Below, piece by piece: positions 32,461-42,695 of a stretch of 60,134 nucleotides of DNA. Source of the DNA: Mastigamoeba balamuthi (lineage: Eukaryota > Evosea > Mastigamoebida > Mastigamoebidae). Every line of letters starts with the position of its first letter. The first letter of the stretch is position 1. A program made the translations under genes and the position numbers. The notes beneath the pieces are model-generated. The model was not told the origin of the DNA and did no database searches. It saw only the letters and a list, made by a program, of their open reading frames with translations. Location: positions 73,838-133,971 of the forward strand of contig CACRSC010000074.1 of the NCBI GenBank assembly GCA_902651635.1, in the 5' to 3' direction.

Positions 32461-33837
32461 GTGTCATTGGAGTGTCACACCTTCCCTTTCCTACAGATGA
32501 ACCACATGGTATGAGCAGCTCATTAGACTCATCACGTTTCAAGGAGTCGATTAATATATATGACGTCAATTGGCGCACTTTTGCATTGTGCGGTTTTCTC
32601 TGACGTGGTACAGATATTTGCAATAGTTGTAAAAAGGCGCAGCTGCCAACCAGTGGCAGCCGGCCTGCCTCAAGGGCCCTGCCAAGCTCCTGCTGCAGGG
32701 CGACCCTCCTCTCAGGCCATCCCACATGCCTGTTGTGGTCTGCCACGTGTTCTGTGGGAACATTGCCCACACCAGCCCCACCACAGCCCCCCACTTGGGC
32801 TTGAATCTCCTTTCCACAAACCTCTTCCTCCCAGGTTTCCACTGTAGCATCTCAAGATAAGGGGGCTTACTTCAATTGGTATAGTGGAAACCTGGGAGGA
32901 AGAGGTCCATCAAAACCCTTAGTCACTTTTTGATGCTGCACATGCACACAACAGTGGGCATTCACACACGCACCAGCAGCCTGAAAGCCTGTACTCTTCT
33001 TCATCATCAACCCCCTCCCCCCCTTACAGAATTGAAACCGACCTCACATGTCTCTGTAGTTGATGCCACACCTAGGAGAGAAGAAGAAAAAGTGCAGGGA
33101 CAAAGCCCTGTTGGCAATGCCCTGGATGGTGGTGCACAACAAAGCTCAGCCAGACAACCTTGAACCAGTTTCAAATCAAGCCTCCAGGAAGCAGAACCAT
33201 TGCTACCAACCTGGTGTGAACACTGACAAAGGAAGCACCACACAAACACTCCCCAAACAAGCATGCTTCTGTCGACATTGCCCAGCAGGGCAAGATAAAG
33301 AGCGCTTGTTCAGCCAGTCCCACAAGCACCCTGGACCACGACACTCAGACTGATCTGCCTGGGTCTCAGATGGTAATGGAGTTGTTTTGTAAAAAAACAG
33401 AAATTTTAAACAAGAGTGTAGATTTCAGTCTCAAAACCAGGATTTGTATCTGAAATCAGACTTCGGGCAGATGCATGCAAAAAAATGTTGTGTTAAGTCA
33501 AAAATGTGGAGTAGGCGGGAAGTGTGGAAGGATCTCAGAGCTGCATCGCTGTGAGTTTTTGTTCTGTTTCTTGTCTTTTTCCTCTTGGCTTTTTAATCTC
33601 TTTCTCTTTCTGTTCTTTTTGCGCTCTTTGCTCTTTGCTTTTTGGTCGAAGCGGAAAGCTCTGAGAAGGACCACGACGGGAGAACCCTGCAGTAGCGAGA
33701 TTGGTAAGCATCATTTTTACCGCACCGCAGGTACGAGCACGAGCAGGTATCACGCCGGAAGCCCGGTCAACAGCCCAATTCATTTTATCTCTTGGTGCCG
33801 CTCCTTGGCTGCCCTGCCGATGGCCGCAGAAGAGAAA
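32461..33837. other. AT-rich region flanking the helicase remnant
   Basis: No gene supported. It contains the long hairpin at 32821-32905. Short frames on both strands lack recognisable domains. Confidence 0.45.
32821..32905. repeat. Near-perfect 26-bp inverted repeat (hairpin)
   Basis: The left arm at 32821-32846 (cctcttcctcccaggtttcc...) and the right arm at 32880-32905 (...ggaaacctgggaggaagagg) are reverse complements with one mismatch in 26, separated by 33 nt. This could be a foldback or MITE remnant, or the folded end of a transposon. It lies about 360 bp from the helicase remnant. Confidence 0.9.
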
Positions 33838-35356
33838 TTATGGGCACCAGCAAAAAAATATTGTTTTGCAAGTGGCGGGGGACGGACCTCCTTCATCACA
33901 GCGGAGCAGGGGCGATTCGCGTCGACAAGGGGCACTGTGTCGGGGCCTCTGCGCGACAGCACAGCAGCGAGGCCCAGCGCTGAAGCGCTCCGAGCCGAGT
34001 ACGCCCACGAATATCCGCGGCGTCAGGGGCCCATCGGTGTAGAGAACGGCCGTCAGGAGGCCGATGACGCGCGAGGCCACCAGCGGGCGCTCGGACCCCG
34101 CGAGGCTGACGAGGGCTGGCACGGCCCCGGCCAGGGGAGGAAGGCGGGGTCGTCGCAGAGGTGCTGCTCCCACTGCCGGACCAGCGCTTCGACGTCAGCG
34201 TTGGCCTCGGGCGACGTGCACAGCGAGCGCTCCCACTGCAGGAGGTCACTGAAGAGGCGCTGCAGGTGCTGCGCCTGCGTCAGGACACTCCGTTGAGCGC
34301 GGCCTGGAACCGCCGCAGCTGCCGTCGTCCCTGTCGCGCAACATCAGAAGCACCAGGGCGCCCAATAGGCAGCGTCTCCCAGTGTCTCGCCCGCCAGCGA
34401 CGCCAGGCGGATGAGGCCCAGGGCGATGGCGCGGTCGTGGGGCCCCGCAGTCCCTCCGCACTCGCCGAGGCTGCGGGCGAGGTCGAGCTCCTCGCTGCTG
34501 GGCGGCGTCACAGCCAGCAATTCGCCCAGGGCCCTTGCTTCCTCCCCAGCGGGCCCTCTTGGGCGCTGGTCCTGGCGCTCGGGCCGTGCGCCGGCGGGCG
34601 ATGAGCGGCATGCGCAGCAGCACGATACGGGCGCGGATGTCCTCGGACACTCTGTCGGCCCTGCTGTCGCCCATGCTGCCGGCCAGCTCCTGACCATCCA
34701 CAAGGCGGATTGATCCAGGGTACGACGTAGCGCATCGGCCCCCAAAACTCGTCATCGAACATCAGCCCGTCGGCCCGCAGCTTAGACGAAATCCACCGCT
34801 GGCAGCCCGCCCGCGATCGACGCCATCACGGCCACTGCCTTGCCGAGGCGAGGCGCGTGCGCTGCGAACCAGCGCAGCGCGACGTGGATGGCGCCGCGGT
34901 TGTACACGGCGGCCTCGACGCGGTACAGGTCAGTCACCGGGGCGCCGCTCTGCTGCGACACAGCCCCCGTCGGGAGGCTCGCGAACAGCCCCAGCTGCAT
35001 CGCTGCACGCGCAGCCGGCACGAGGCGTGCGCACTGGGGGTCAGGCGCAGGCGCCAGCAGGGGGAGCAGGGGACTGGGGGGAGGAGGGCGCACAGAGGGG
35101 CAGGTAGGACCCCGCCGCGTCGTCGGGCACCACGTAGACCTCCTCCGACGTCGGACAAACGATGGTTGTGGTGTGGTGGACACATCATATGGAATTTGAT
35201 CGGCAGCAAGCCAGCGATTCCAACAGTGAAATGAGTCAATCGCCTTTGCGCTTTTGTATGGCCGCCGATGAAGGGGCCTTGCCAATGAACGCAGTGAGCT
35301 CCCTTCAAACGGGGGGGGTGCCAACTCTGCCAACACACACTCTCGTTCGAACACAC
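33838..35356 (-). pseudogene. Decayed or heavily split helical-repeat protein gene
   Basis: Protein-like segments occur in order on the minus strand but in changing frames. They read LVPAARAAMQLGLFASLPTG and YNRGAIHVALRWFAAHAPRL (34.8-35.1 kb), MFDDEFWGPMRYVVPW (34.76 kb), ALGELLAVTPPSSEELDLAR with HDRAIALGLIRLASLAGETL (34.4-34.55 kb), and LAGAVPALVSLAGSERPLVA with RVIGLLTAVLYTDGPLTPRI (34.0-34.1 kb). The composition suggests armadillo/HEAT helices. A stop at 34782 interrupts an otherwise good frame. Around 35.0-35.1 kb it shares DNA and protein similarity with the 5' part of the chimeric pseudogene near 26.75-26.87 kb (a DDAAGSYLP-like and a QLGL-like piece). It could be a multi-exon gene I cannot splice; I favour pseudogene. 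Confidence 0.5.
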
Positions 35357-35873
35357 GGGGAAAGAGAGGGCTCAGTGAAATTCAGACGAAATTTCGCGGG
35401 GGATTCGCAAGAGAGAGAGCGTGTCTCGAGTGACAACGCACCCCCACGAATCGCCTTTTTGGCTTTGCCAAGAGTCAGGAAGCAGCACGCACAGAGAAGC
35501 CATAGTAAAATGCCGAGTCGACCCCGCCCCCCCTAGAACGCACGCGCACACACGGTGCCGCCGCAGTGCCCGACACAAGCAGCCTGGCACCAACGTGCAA
35601 GCTGAAGCCGCCCAGCGATCGCAAGCACAGAGGCCGCAGTGGAGGCATGCAGGAGACGACCGCGACCATATTGTACCGTGGCAGCAGCAGCCCTCGTTGG
35701 ACGCGAGCACCAACAGCGTGCACCGGCCCGGCAGCGCACGGCACCCTGGTAACGCGACTCGCCTTTTGGGGGTCGTAGCTCAAATTCAAGTGGGTTTTTC
35801 AGCCAATTGAAAGCTGGACAGAGCCCAGCGGGAGAGAGCGCGTGCGCAGAAGCCGACCACTGCGGCTGTCCAG

Positions 35874-35877
<4 letters not shown>

Positions 35878-35912
<35 letters not shown>
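35878..35912. repeat. (CT)n microsatellite
   Basis: An uninterrupted run of about 16 CT dinucleotides, flanked by otherwise unremarkable sequence. Confidence 0.95.
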
Positions 35913-35913
<1 letters not shown>

Positions 35914-36443
35914 GCACGAGCGGGAGCATGTGCATGCGCCGGCTGCAGCATGGTGGCACCCCCTGGTATGCTAATTTCGGATTTAAGCAAATTTGAATTG
36001 AATTGGATTGAATTGAATTGCCGTGAGGAGTTTTTCTGGCACGCACCCCTCCCTCGCTCACTGCGAGCTCGCACCCTCAACATGCAGCAGCAGCAGCAAG
36101 CACAGGAAGAGAGGGCCCGAACGAACGAGACCCCCGAGCAGCCCAAGCACGGCGCATGCGAGTGCCGCCTACGTTGTGGTATTTGTCATCGCCGTCGCGT
36201 CGTTCACTGCCACTGCGGGCACCGACGTCATCGCTGTCGCCTCACCGTCACAGGGAACGGGCAGGTGGGGCAGAGACAGGTGCCGGGATACCGTGGCCCA
36301 CCCAAGTTCCCCACCAAAACCCATGACGTGACTCCGGGAAAGGCAAATGCCTCACCGACCCCGCTGAGGTTTTGGAAGCAACTGGGTGTGCCACAGAGCC
36401 CCGGCTCCCCCCCTGCCCTGATCTGCCGCCCCTTCTAAACCAC

Positions 36444-36600
36444 TAACAACAACAAACAAACAAACAACAGCAAACAAACAAAAAAACAACAACAAACAAA
36501 CAAACAAACAACAACAAACAAACAAAAAAAGCAAACAAACAAAAAAAACAACAACAACAACAACAAACAACAACAATCACCACCAATCACCACCACCACC
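36444..36600. repeat. CAAA/CAA-rich simple repeat
   Basis: Roughly 150 bp of alternating caaa and caa units with a few A-runs, ending in a short caccac tract. It is strand-asymmetric (almost no G or T on the plus strand). Confidence 0.95.
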
Positions 36601-36624
36601 ACACCCTAAGCTTAAAACACTGGT

Positions 36625-37560
36625 GGACGAACGTGACGTTGACGGTGCTGCTGTCTGCCCTCGGCCAGGCCAACTGGTCCCCGGCACTCGGGAGGAGGCT
36701 GTGGTACTGCCTGCGTGCAGCGCAGTAGGGGGCAGCTCTCCGGGTCCTGCGCTCGTCCTCCTCTGGTTGGCGATGGAGAGCGTGTCACGCTGGGGCCCGA
36801 GCCGCTGTGCTGTACGTGTGGTCGGGGATCGTGCACGTGCAGCTCGACGTGGCGCACGGCTCCGCTGCCGTCGTGGACTTGGCGTACAGCGTCGCCGACT
36901 GCGCCTGCGGTGCTCACGGGGTCGTCGCGCTGCACGTGCGACTCTTGGGTGGACCGGCGAGCGCTGCGATGTCCGGATGCCCGTCGCACGCAGCGTGCAG
37001 CTCGCGGGCTCCAGCGGCGCCGTGTCGTTCGGCACCGGCTCTCGATGACATGGTGACTGGCAGACCACCTGGCAGCTGCCCGGCACCACCTCGCTCGTGC
37101 GGCTCCGCAGGCTCCTCGGCGCGGCCAACGTTACGCTGCGGTCCTCCGGCGCTGCCCTCGCGAAGCTGACATCGCTGTCGCGGTCAGCGAGCGACGCGTG
37201 GCTTGTGATCCCCGGCCTCGCAACGCTCACGTGGTCCCCTCGACCCGGCGTGGGCCCCGCTTACACCCCCAAGTTCTGGCGTTCGACCGCGTCGCCTTCG
37301 AGATGTGTGTGCACGGCGGGCAGCCTCTGCACAGAGGCCGGCGCGTGCGTGGCGCTCAGGCAGGCGTGCGAGCCGCGAGGGCGCGACGTGCGCGCAGGCA
37401 GTGGCGGGCGCCGGCGTGGAGCCCGACGCCCTGGGCAGCGGCGTAGTGGCTGCACTCGTCGCAGGAGCAGCAGGCATCGACGACGTGGTGGGTCGTCAGG
37501 CCGCAGTCGCTCTGGGCGCTCACGCCCTCCCCCAACGCCTCGCTCTTCCTGGCGGCACTC
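36625..37560 (+). pseudogene. Unidentified decayed coding stretch
   Basis: Plus-strand pieces look protein-like in shifting frames: WTNVTLTVLLSALGQANWSP (36.63 kb), SGIVHVQLDVAHGSAAVVDL with ACGAHGVVALHVRLLGG (36.8-36.95 kb), TTSLVRLRRLLGAANVTLR (37.1 kb) and LAFDRVAFEMCVHGG (37.28 kb). Repeated short beta-strand-like phrases could come from an extracellular beta-helix or adhesin-type protein. No family assigned; several frame breaks. Confidence 0.3.
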
Positions 37561-38085
37561 TACGGACCTGAGAAAGGCGAGAATGTCCATGCAGAGCACT
37601 TGGTACTGTAGCCTTTTTCCCATCTAATACCTACCTGTGTGCTTCTGCTAGACGAGTGGCAAGCTGCACTGGAGTATCTCACCCTAGAGTACCTGGGTAT
37701 CATAGCGATTTCATACAACCACTCTGGATTAGGACAAGCAGCAGACAATTTCAGGGCATTTCAGAGTGATTCTGCGACTAGGAAGGACACTCTGGCTGAT
37801 ATGCATATCATTCTTGTTAACGATGAACAAATTCTCCTTGAAGGTGCCTGTGCCTGACACAGCACGAGAACCGTGACCCGACTATAACACTGCCCTTTAT
37901 AACAAAAACAATGCACATACGTCTGGGCCTGCCCTCGCCCAAGTGGAGAGGGGAAGCTGCCCTATCGCCTGTCATTTCATGTAAACTATGTCACGAGAAC
38001 AAATGTGTCAATTGTACCCGGATGGGTGATTCCTGTCTCCGAGATTCTCCCGCGATATTTGTTGGCCAAATAAAAGATATCGGGG
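37561..38085. other. Intergenic region upstream of the DUF1232-RING gene
   Basis: No gene supported; AT-richer than the flanks and presumably holds the promoter of the gene starting at 38086. Confidence 0.45.
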
Positions 38086-38750
38086 ATGATGAGCAGCGAG
38101 CTTGTCGCGCGCGCGGCGGCGTTGGCGTACCGCGTGGCCCCCCGCGTGCCCTTCGTCAACCGCGCCCTCGTGCTCATCCGCCTGGCCTTCGCCTCCCGCG
38201 CGGGCCTCTTCCGCGTGCCCCGCAGCAACCTGGCCCTCGCCCTCGCGGCCGTCGCGTACCTCCTCTCGCCGTGCGACGTCATACCCGACGTCATACCCGT
38301 CATCGGGTTCCTCGACGACGGCGCTGTCATGTGGGCCGTCGCGTGGGTGCTGTCGGCCGTCGTGAAGCGGTTCGTGGACTGGGAGCTCGACGGCTACCGG
38401 GCTCCACCCGAAGCAACTGCTGCACCTGTAGCAACTGGCATGCGGTATGCCCTATCTATTAATAGCTCTTCCGATAAAATCTAGAATTCCCGTGGAGATT
38501 CAAAGATCGCGAACTGATATCATCCCCTGCTTGCTCGCTGTGCAGGCAGCGACTGGCCGTGCCAGTGGAGATGGGCAGCAACGGCAGTGCGAGAGCTGCC
38601 GAAGGCCCCACTGTGTGCTGCGTCTGCCTCAAGGAGCGCGCCACCGTTGTGTTTGGACCCTGCGAGCACAGGTGCACGTGCGCTGCCCACGCTGGGCTCG
38701 CCAGGTGCCCCCTCTGCTTCTCTGCCGTGAGAACCCGAGAGACGCGGTGA
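38086..38750 (+). CDS. DUF1232-RING finger protein (probable membrane-associated E3 ligase)
   Basis: Two exons (38086-38444, 38546-38750) join across a 101-nt phase-2 intron (GTATGC...CTGTGCAG) to 187 residues. Residues 15-95 carry the DUF1232 core ALAAVAYLLSPCDVIPDVIP followed by VIGFLDDGAVMWAVAWVLS, a hydrophobic, membrane-inserting region. The second exon encodes a compact zinc-binding RING: CCVCLKER...VFGPCEHRCTC, AAHAGLARCPLC. The usual sixth zinc ligand Cys is His here (AAHAGL). Animal and plant RNF170 proteins also combine RING and DUF1232, but with RING first; here the order is reversed. E3 ubiquitin ligase activity at the ER is inferred from that family. Confidence 0.85.
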
Positions 38751-38818
38751 TGACCGAACAAGGTTGGCCGGTTTGGTTGGTGTTCCGTACAAAGCCGAGC
38801 GAAGGTGGAAAAAGGAAC

Positions 38819-38890
38819 GCCGACCGAGGGGGTCGAACCCTCGACCACACGGTTAAGAGCCGTGCGCTCTACCGACTGAGCTAGGTCGGC
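38819..38890 (-). tRNA. tRNA-Lys (anticodon CTT)
   Basis: 72 nt with a seven-pair acceptor stem (GCCGACC/GGTCGGC), A-box TAGCTCAGTCGGTAGAGC, anticodon loop CT-CTT-AA closed by a five-pair stem, and B-box GGTTCGACCCC. No intron and no encoded CCA. A T-run terminator follows (seen as aaaaa at about 38808-38813 on the plus strand). Confidence 0.97.
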
Positions 38891-38965
38891 TGCTCACAGG
38901 TTACACTTCTTCTCCCTGCGATCCCGTGGCGTATCCCGAGCTCTCAGATCTGCCTGGACACCAGT

Positions 38966-39475
38966 ATGGACCCGAGGCGGGCGATGTTGGCGATGTTCTC
39001 GGGGTCTCTGGGCCTCGGGGTCGCTATGCTGCTCGTGTCCTACCTCTGGGGCGTGTCCCTGGCCAAGGCCTTCGTGGGTGCCCTGGCCCTGTTCTGCGCC
39101 TTCTTGCTGCTCTCCCAGCACTCGCCCGCCCGCGGCCTCCTGCCCCAGAAGCTCCTCCCTCCGCTCTCGCGGGCCGCGGGCACAGGCGGGGAGGAGGAGC
39201 CCGAGGAGGGCGAGGGGTCTGCGCCCGAGCTGTCCGCCGCGATGGCGCGCTACGTCAACGTCGCTGCGCTCAAGCCCTTCAGCGCCGAGCCCGACCACCT
39301 CGACCGCATCGTGCGCCAGCCCCCCCATCCCAACCCCCCGGAAGGGCTGCTGTGCGACCTGCTCACACAGGGGGAGCCCCCCACAGCGGCGCCAGCGGGC
39401 GGCACTGCAGAGGGAGGTCGACAAGATCGCCGTCTGCGCAGCCCACAAATAGCAGCAGCTGCTGTTCCTGCCTGA
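38966..39475 (+). CDS. Small protein with two membrane helices, family unknown
   Basis: The start at 38966 (MDPRRAMLAM) gives two adjacent hydrophobic helices (about residues 8-28 and 32-50), a Pro/Leu linker, an acidic segment (EEEPEEGEGSAPELS) and then AMARYVNVAALKPFSAEPDH. The hairpin-like membrane anchor suggests an ER or endosomal protein. The last 30 residues look random. A different frame ends with the more natural LQREVDKIAVCAAHK at about 39452, so a small intron or frame slip near 39360-39400 may give the true C-terminus. It follows tRNA-Lys closely. No family recognised. Confidence 0.55.
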   Translation: MDPRRAMLAMFSGSLGLGVAMLLVSYLWGVSLAKAFVGALALFCAFLLLSQHSPARGLLPQKLLPPLSRAAGTGGEEEPEEGEGSAPELSAAMARYVNVAALKPFSAEPDHLDRIVRQPPHPNPPEGLLCDLLTQGEPPTAAPAGGTAEGGRQDRRLRSPQIAAAAVPA

Positions 39476-39679
39476 CAGGCAGAGAGATAGAGAACTGTGT
39501 TGACGGCCGAAAAAGAAGAGGAGGAGAGAAAGCAGACGGGCGTTCACAAAGGGGGGAGTGCGTGTTGTTGTGCGTGCCGGGCGTGCGTCGTGCGTGCAGG
39601 GGATGGGGCTCCCGGGGGTGTGTTAATTTTGCAACAGGCGCGGGAGGAGGGGGGGGGGGGGGTTGGGGGAACGTGAGTG

Positions 39680-41975
39680 TCACATGTTGACGCCTGCTGG
39701 CGGCTGGAACACTCTGGCCTGGGGCGACGCGAACCCCTGCGGCATCTGCGGCGGCGACCTCTCCGAGGGCGACCCGCCGGGGCGCCCCGCGGCGGCCGAG
39801 GCGTTGAGCGAGAGGCCCGCCATGAGCATGGGCATCGTCGAGACGGTGGCGTCGTAGTCCTGCTGGACCTTGATGCGCTCCTTCTTGTTGTAGTAGCTGG
39901 CCAGCACCTCGTCCTTGACGACGGGCACCGTGCTGAAGCCGCCCTCGTCGTCAAAGTGCACGCGCAGGATGCAGAGGAACTGCGGCGTCTCGCCCAGGAA
40001 GTCGGGCAGCGTCCGCTGCGTCGTCAGCTCGTCGGGCTTGACGAGGTAGTGCCGCACGGGCTCGGCCACGTCGTTGACCGCGTACGTCGCTGCGAAGAGC
40101 CCCGCGTTGCGCTCGCTGAAGCGGATCGCGAAGGTCCCGGGCGGCTGCCCGATCAGCGCCGACTCGATGTCCTGCCGCCCCGTGAACCCCCACAGCAGCC
40201 CCTCGCGCCAGAGGTTGCTGATGTGGCGCGTGTAGCGCAGCTTCTGCAGCGCCTGGCCGAACCAGTCCCAGAACTTGTCAAACTGGGCCGCTGTGATGGT
40301 CGGCCCGCGCCCAAAGAACTTGTCGTGGAAGTAGATCATCTCGCGGCGCGACAGGTAGCGCGCCGGCTGCGTGGGGTCCTGCCTCATCGCCCGCACAAAG
40401 TGCCGCTGCAGCATGTTCGCAAACGCGATCCACCCGATCTCTTTCTGCAGCGCGCCCCCCCCCGTGTCAAATCACTTGGGCGCCCGTAATCCAATTGGGG
40501 GGCGAATTCAAATTGAATCCGCGCAGATTCGGGCTACCTGGTTTCCAAAGGCCACGCGCTTGAGCAGCGAGCCGTCGCTGACCTGGTACTGGCACTCGTT
40601 GGTGATGACGACAAAGGGGTTCGACACCTGGCTCTGCAGCACGACGCTGCCGCCCGGGTAGTGCACCACCGTCGAGAACCTATGGGGCCGCAGTGAGTGA
40701 GTGGGTGAGAGAGAGGGGGGGGGAAGAGAAGGGGAATAGGGATGAGGGGGAGAAACCAAGAAACACAATCAGGCAACGCTCCGGGGGGCAGACAGGGGGG
40801 CGGGACGCACTTGACGGCGATGGGGGCCTTGCGGGAGCCGTTGCGCATGGCGAGCTGTACGCGGACGGTGTGGGGGTCGGCGGGGTCGGGCTGCTCGGCC
40901 TCCTTCTCGACGATGCTCTCTGTGGGCGCCTTGCTCTTGGCGTCGGTGACCATCTCGGGCTCGACGGGCGCCGCGACCTGCACGGGCTGCACGGCGCCCG
41001 TCAGCACGCGCAGCACGACCTGCTCGTCGGGGTCGCCCGTCTTGCGCTGGCCGATGATCCGCGGGAAGCTCTGCTCGGCGATGACCAGCGACGCCACGCA
41101 CGTCTGCTGCTGCTGCTGCGCGGGCGGCGCCGCCAGCAGCGCGAGCTCCGCGCCGTAGAGCCGCAGCTGCTCGGCGTCGACCGCCAGGCCCTGCTCCAGC
41201 GCCGCGATGCGCGCGAGCTCCGGCGGCAGCAGCAGCTGCGTCGTCTCGAGGTTGCGCAGCGCGCGGCCCACGTGCTCGAGGTCCTGCCGCACGGCCTCCT
41301 GCGCCAGCGCCAGCGCCCGCAGCTGCCCCGCGTCGCCCGCAGCCGCAGCGGCCGCCTGCTGCCCGCGCATGGCGCACACCAGCGCGTGCCGGTCCTCGTA
41401 CGTCGCCGCGATACGCGCCAGGTCGACGGCCACCTTGCGCGGCTCGGCCGGCGCGCTCATCACGGGCGTCTGCGTCGGCGACCCCCCGCGCGACCGCGAC
41501 CGCGGCTTCCCGGGCACCGCCAGCAGCTGCCCCTGCCCCTGCCCCTGCCCCGGCGGCGAGCTGGCCTCCCGCTTGACCCGCGCGCTCTTGCGCGGCTTGG
41601 GGGCCTGCTGCTGCTGCTGCTGGGCAGAGCGCGGGGACAGGGGGGAGCGCGGCGAGAGCGAGCAGAGGCCGCTGGAGGACGGGGGAGGGGCAGCCGCCGG
41701 GGGCTCGACGGCCATCGAGGGCGGGGTGCCGCCGAAGAGCGGGCCCCCGTCGGGAGAGACGGCCTCGGGGTCGTCCATCGGCGCGAACCCGACGTCGTCG
41801 CCCGCAATAAGCGCCGGGTCCTGCGTGGGGGAGAGGGGGGGAGCGAATCGCAATTCAATTGGGGGGCCCGGCGCAATCGCGGCAGCGGGGGGAGGGCGCG
41901 GCGGAGGGGCGCGAGCACGATGAAGCCCGACGAGGGGAACGCGGGCATGCCGAACTGGTCCGTGAAAAGCGACAT
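39680..41975 (-). CDS. STAT-family transcription factor (SH2 domain)
   Basis: Four exons (41919-41975, 40811-41820, 40538-40679, 39680-40444) join in frame to 657 residues. The order is a Pro/Ser/Gln-rich low-complexity N-terminus with basic patches, a helical coiled-coil (about 110-230), and a STAT-type DNA-binding domain (FPRIIGQRKTG, then FSTVVHYPGGSVVLQSQVSN). A linker follows (FDKFWDWFGQALQKLRYTRH), then an SH2 domain beginning ISNLWREGLLWGFTGRQD, with the phosphotyrosine-binding Arg511 in PPGTFAIRFSERN. Tyrosines after the SH2 (about 587, 588 and 600, in SYYNKKERIKVQQDYDAT) are candidate activation sites. STATs are known in Amoebozoa and Holozoa. It should dimerise through pTyr-SH2 contacts and act in the nucleus. 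The upstream kinase is unknown, since protists usually lack JAKs. Introns of 93-131 nt contain AT-rich patches. Confidence 0.88.
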
Positions 41976-42318
41976 TTGCGGGTGGGCGAGATGCGCTGGG
42001 CGAACGCGATCGGAAAAGGGAGTATGCGGCCCGCAGGGGGCTTTGTGATCTGCCGGGCTGTGCGGCGAAAATATCTTCTTTGCTGCTCAACGTGGCCAGC
42101 ACACAACCGAATCCTGCTAGTCTCCGCAAAGACACGAGGGCCCCGAGAGGGGGCTGGCCCACTGCGGAGCTAAGCGAGGGCATGAATGAAAGCAGCGCTG
42201 GTCAGAGAGAGAGAGAGAGAGGGATCTGGAAAGTGCCCAACTGAGGTTGGACGGCGGTTGTGGTAAGTTCACCGACCTCCATCTGGACCGCACCAGAGTG
42301 CAAAACTCGTTGTAAATC

Positions 42319-42388
42319 GCCTGCCTAGTTTAGCGGCAGAATAACTGATTGTGGCTCAGTTGACCCTGGTTCGACTCCAGGGGCAGGC
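42319..42388 (+). tRNA. tRNA-His (anticodon GTG)
   Basis: 70 nt. Acceptor stem GCCTGCC/GGCAGGC, anticodon arm ACTGA-TTGTGGC-TCAGT giving GTG, B-box GGTTCGACTCC. No intron. The extra 5' G typical of tRNA-His would be added after transcription, since the genomic base at 42318 is C. Confidence 0.97.
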
Positions 42389-42390
42389 AG

Positions 42391-42395
42391 TTTTT
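42391..42395 (+). terminator. Pol III terminator of tRNA-His
   Basis: TTTTT two bases after the mature 3' end. Confidence 0.8.
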
Positions 42396-42399
42396 CACG

Positions 42400-42695
42400 T
42401 GCTGGGCGAGTGCTGGTTGATAACCAGGCCTGGGCTCACGTAAAATACGGACTCAATGCATGGTGTGCGGGGGCCGAGGTAAACAGGGAGTGGTTGGTGG
42501 TCAACTTGGTTGGTTCTCTTTTCCCGCAACATCCCCTCTCGTTCAACTCGAGACCAATTTTAATGCTATTCCCACCGAGCTAATAGGGAGTTTAATCCAA
42601 ATATGTAACCCAGAATCCACGACTTCTGATTCAATGGGCAGAATGAATGCAAGTCAGGTCAACATTGACATGTGTAAAGTGTTGTTCCAAATTTA
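42400..42695. other. Intergenic region
   Basis: Nothing recognisable beyond the tRNA trailer and the 3' flank of the YGxxYGWI gene. Confidence 0.5.

Larger units (their letters stand above)
35357..36620. other. Intergenic region with simple repeats
   Basis: No gene supported. It contains the CT and CAAA/CAA tracts listed separately. Confidence 0.5.

Noticed and set aside
35878-36600. CT and CAAA tracts as functional elements
   Set aside because: Ordinary microsatellites with no associated gene feature.
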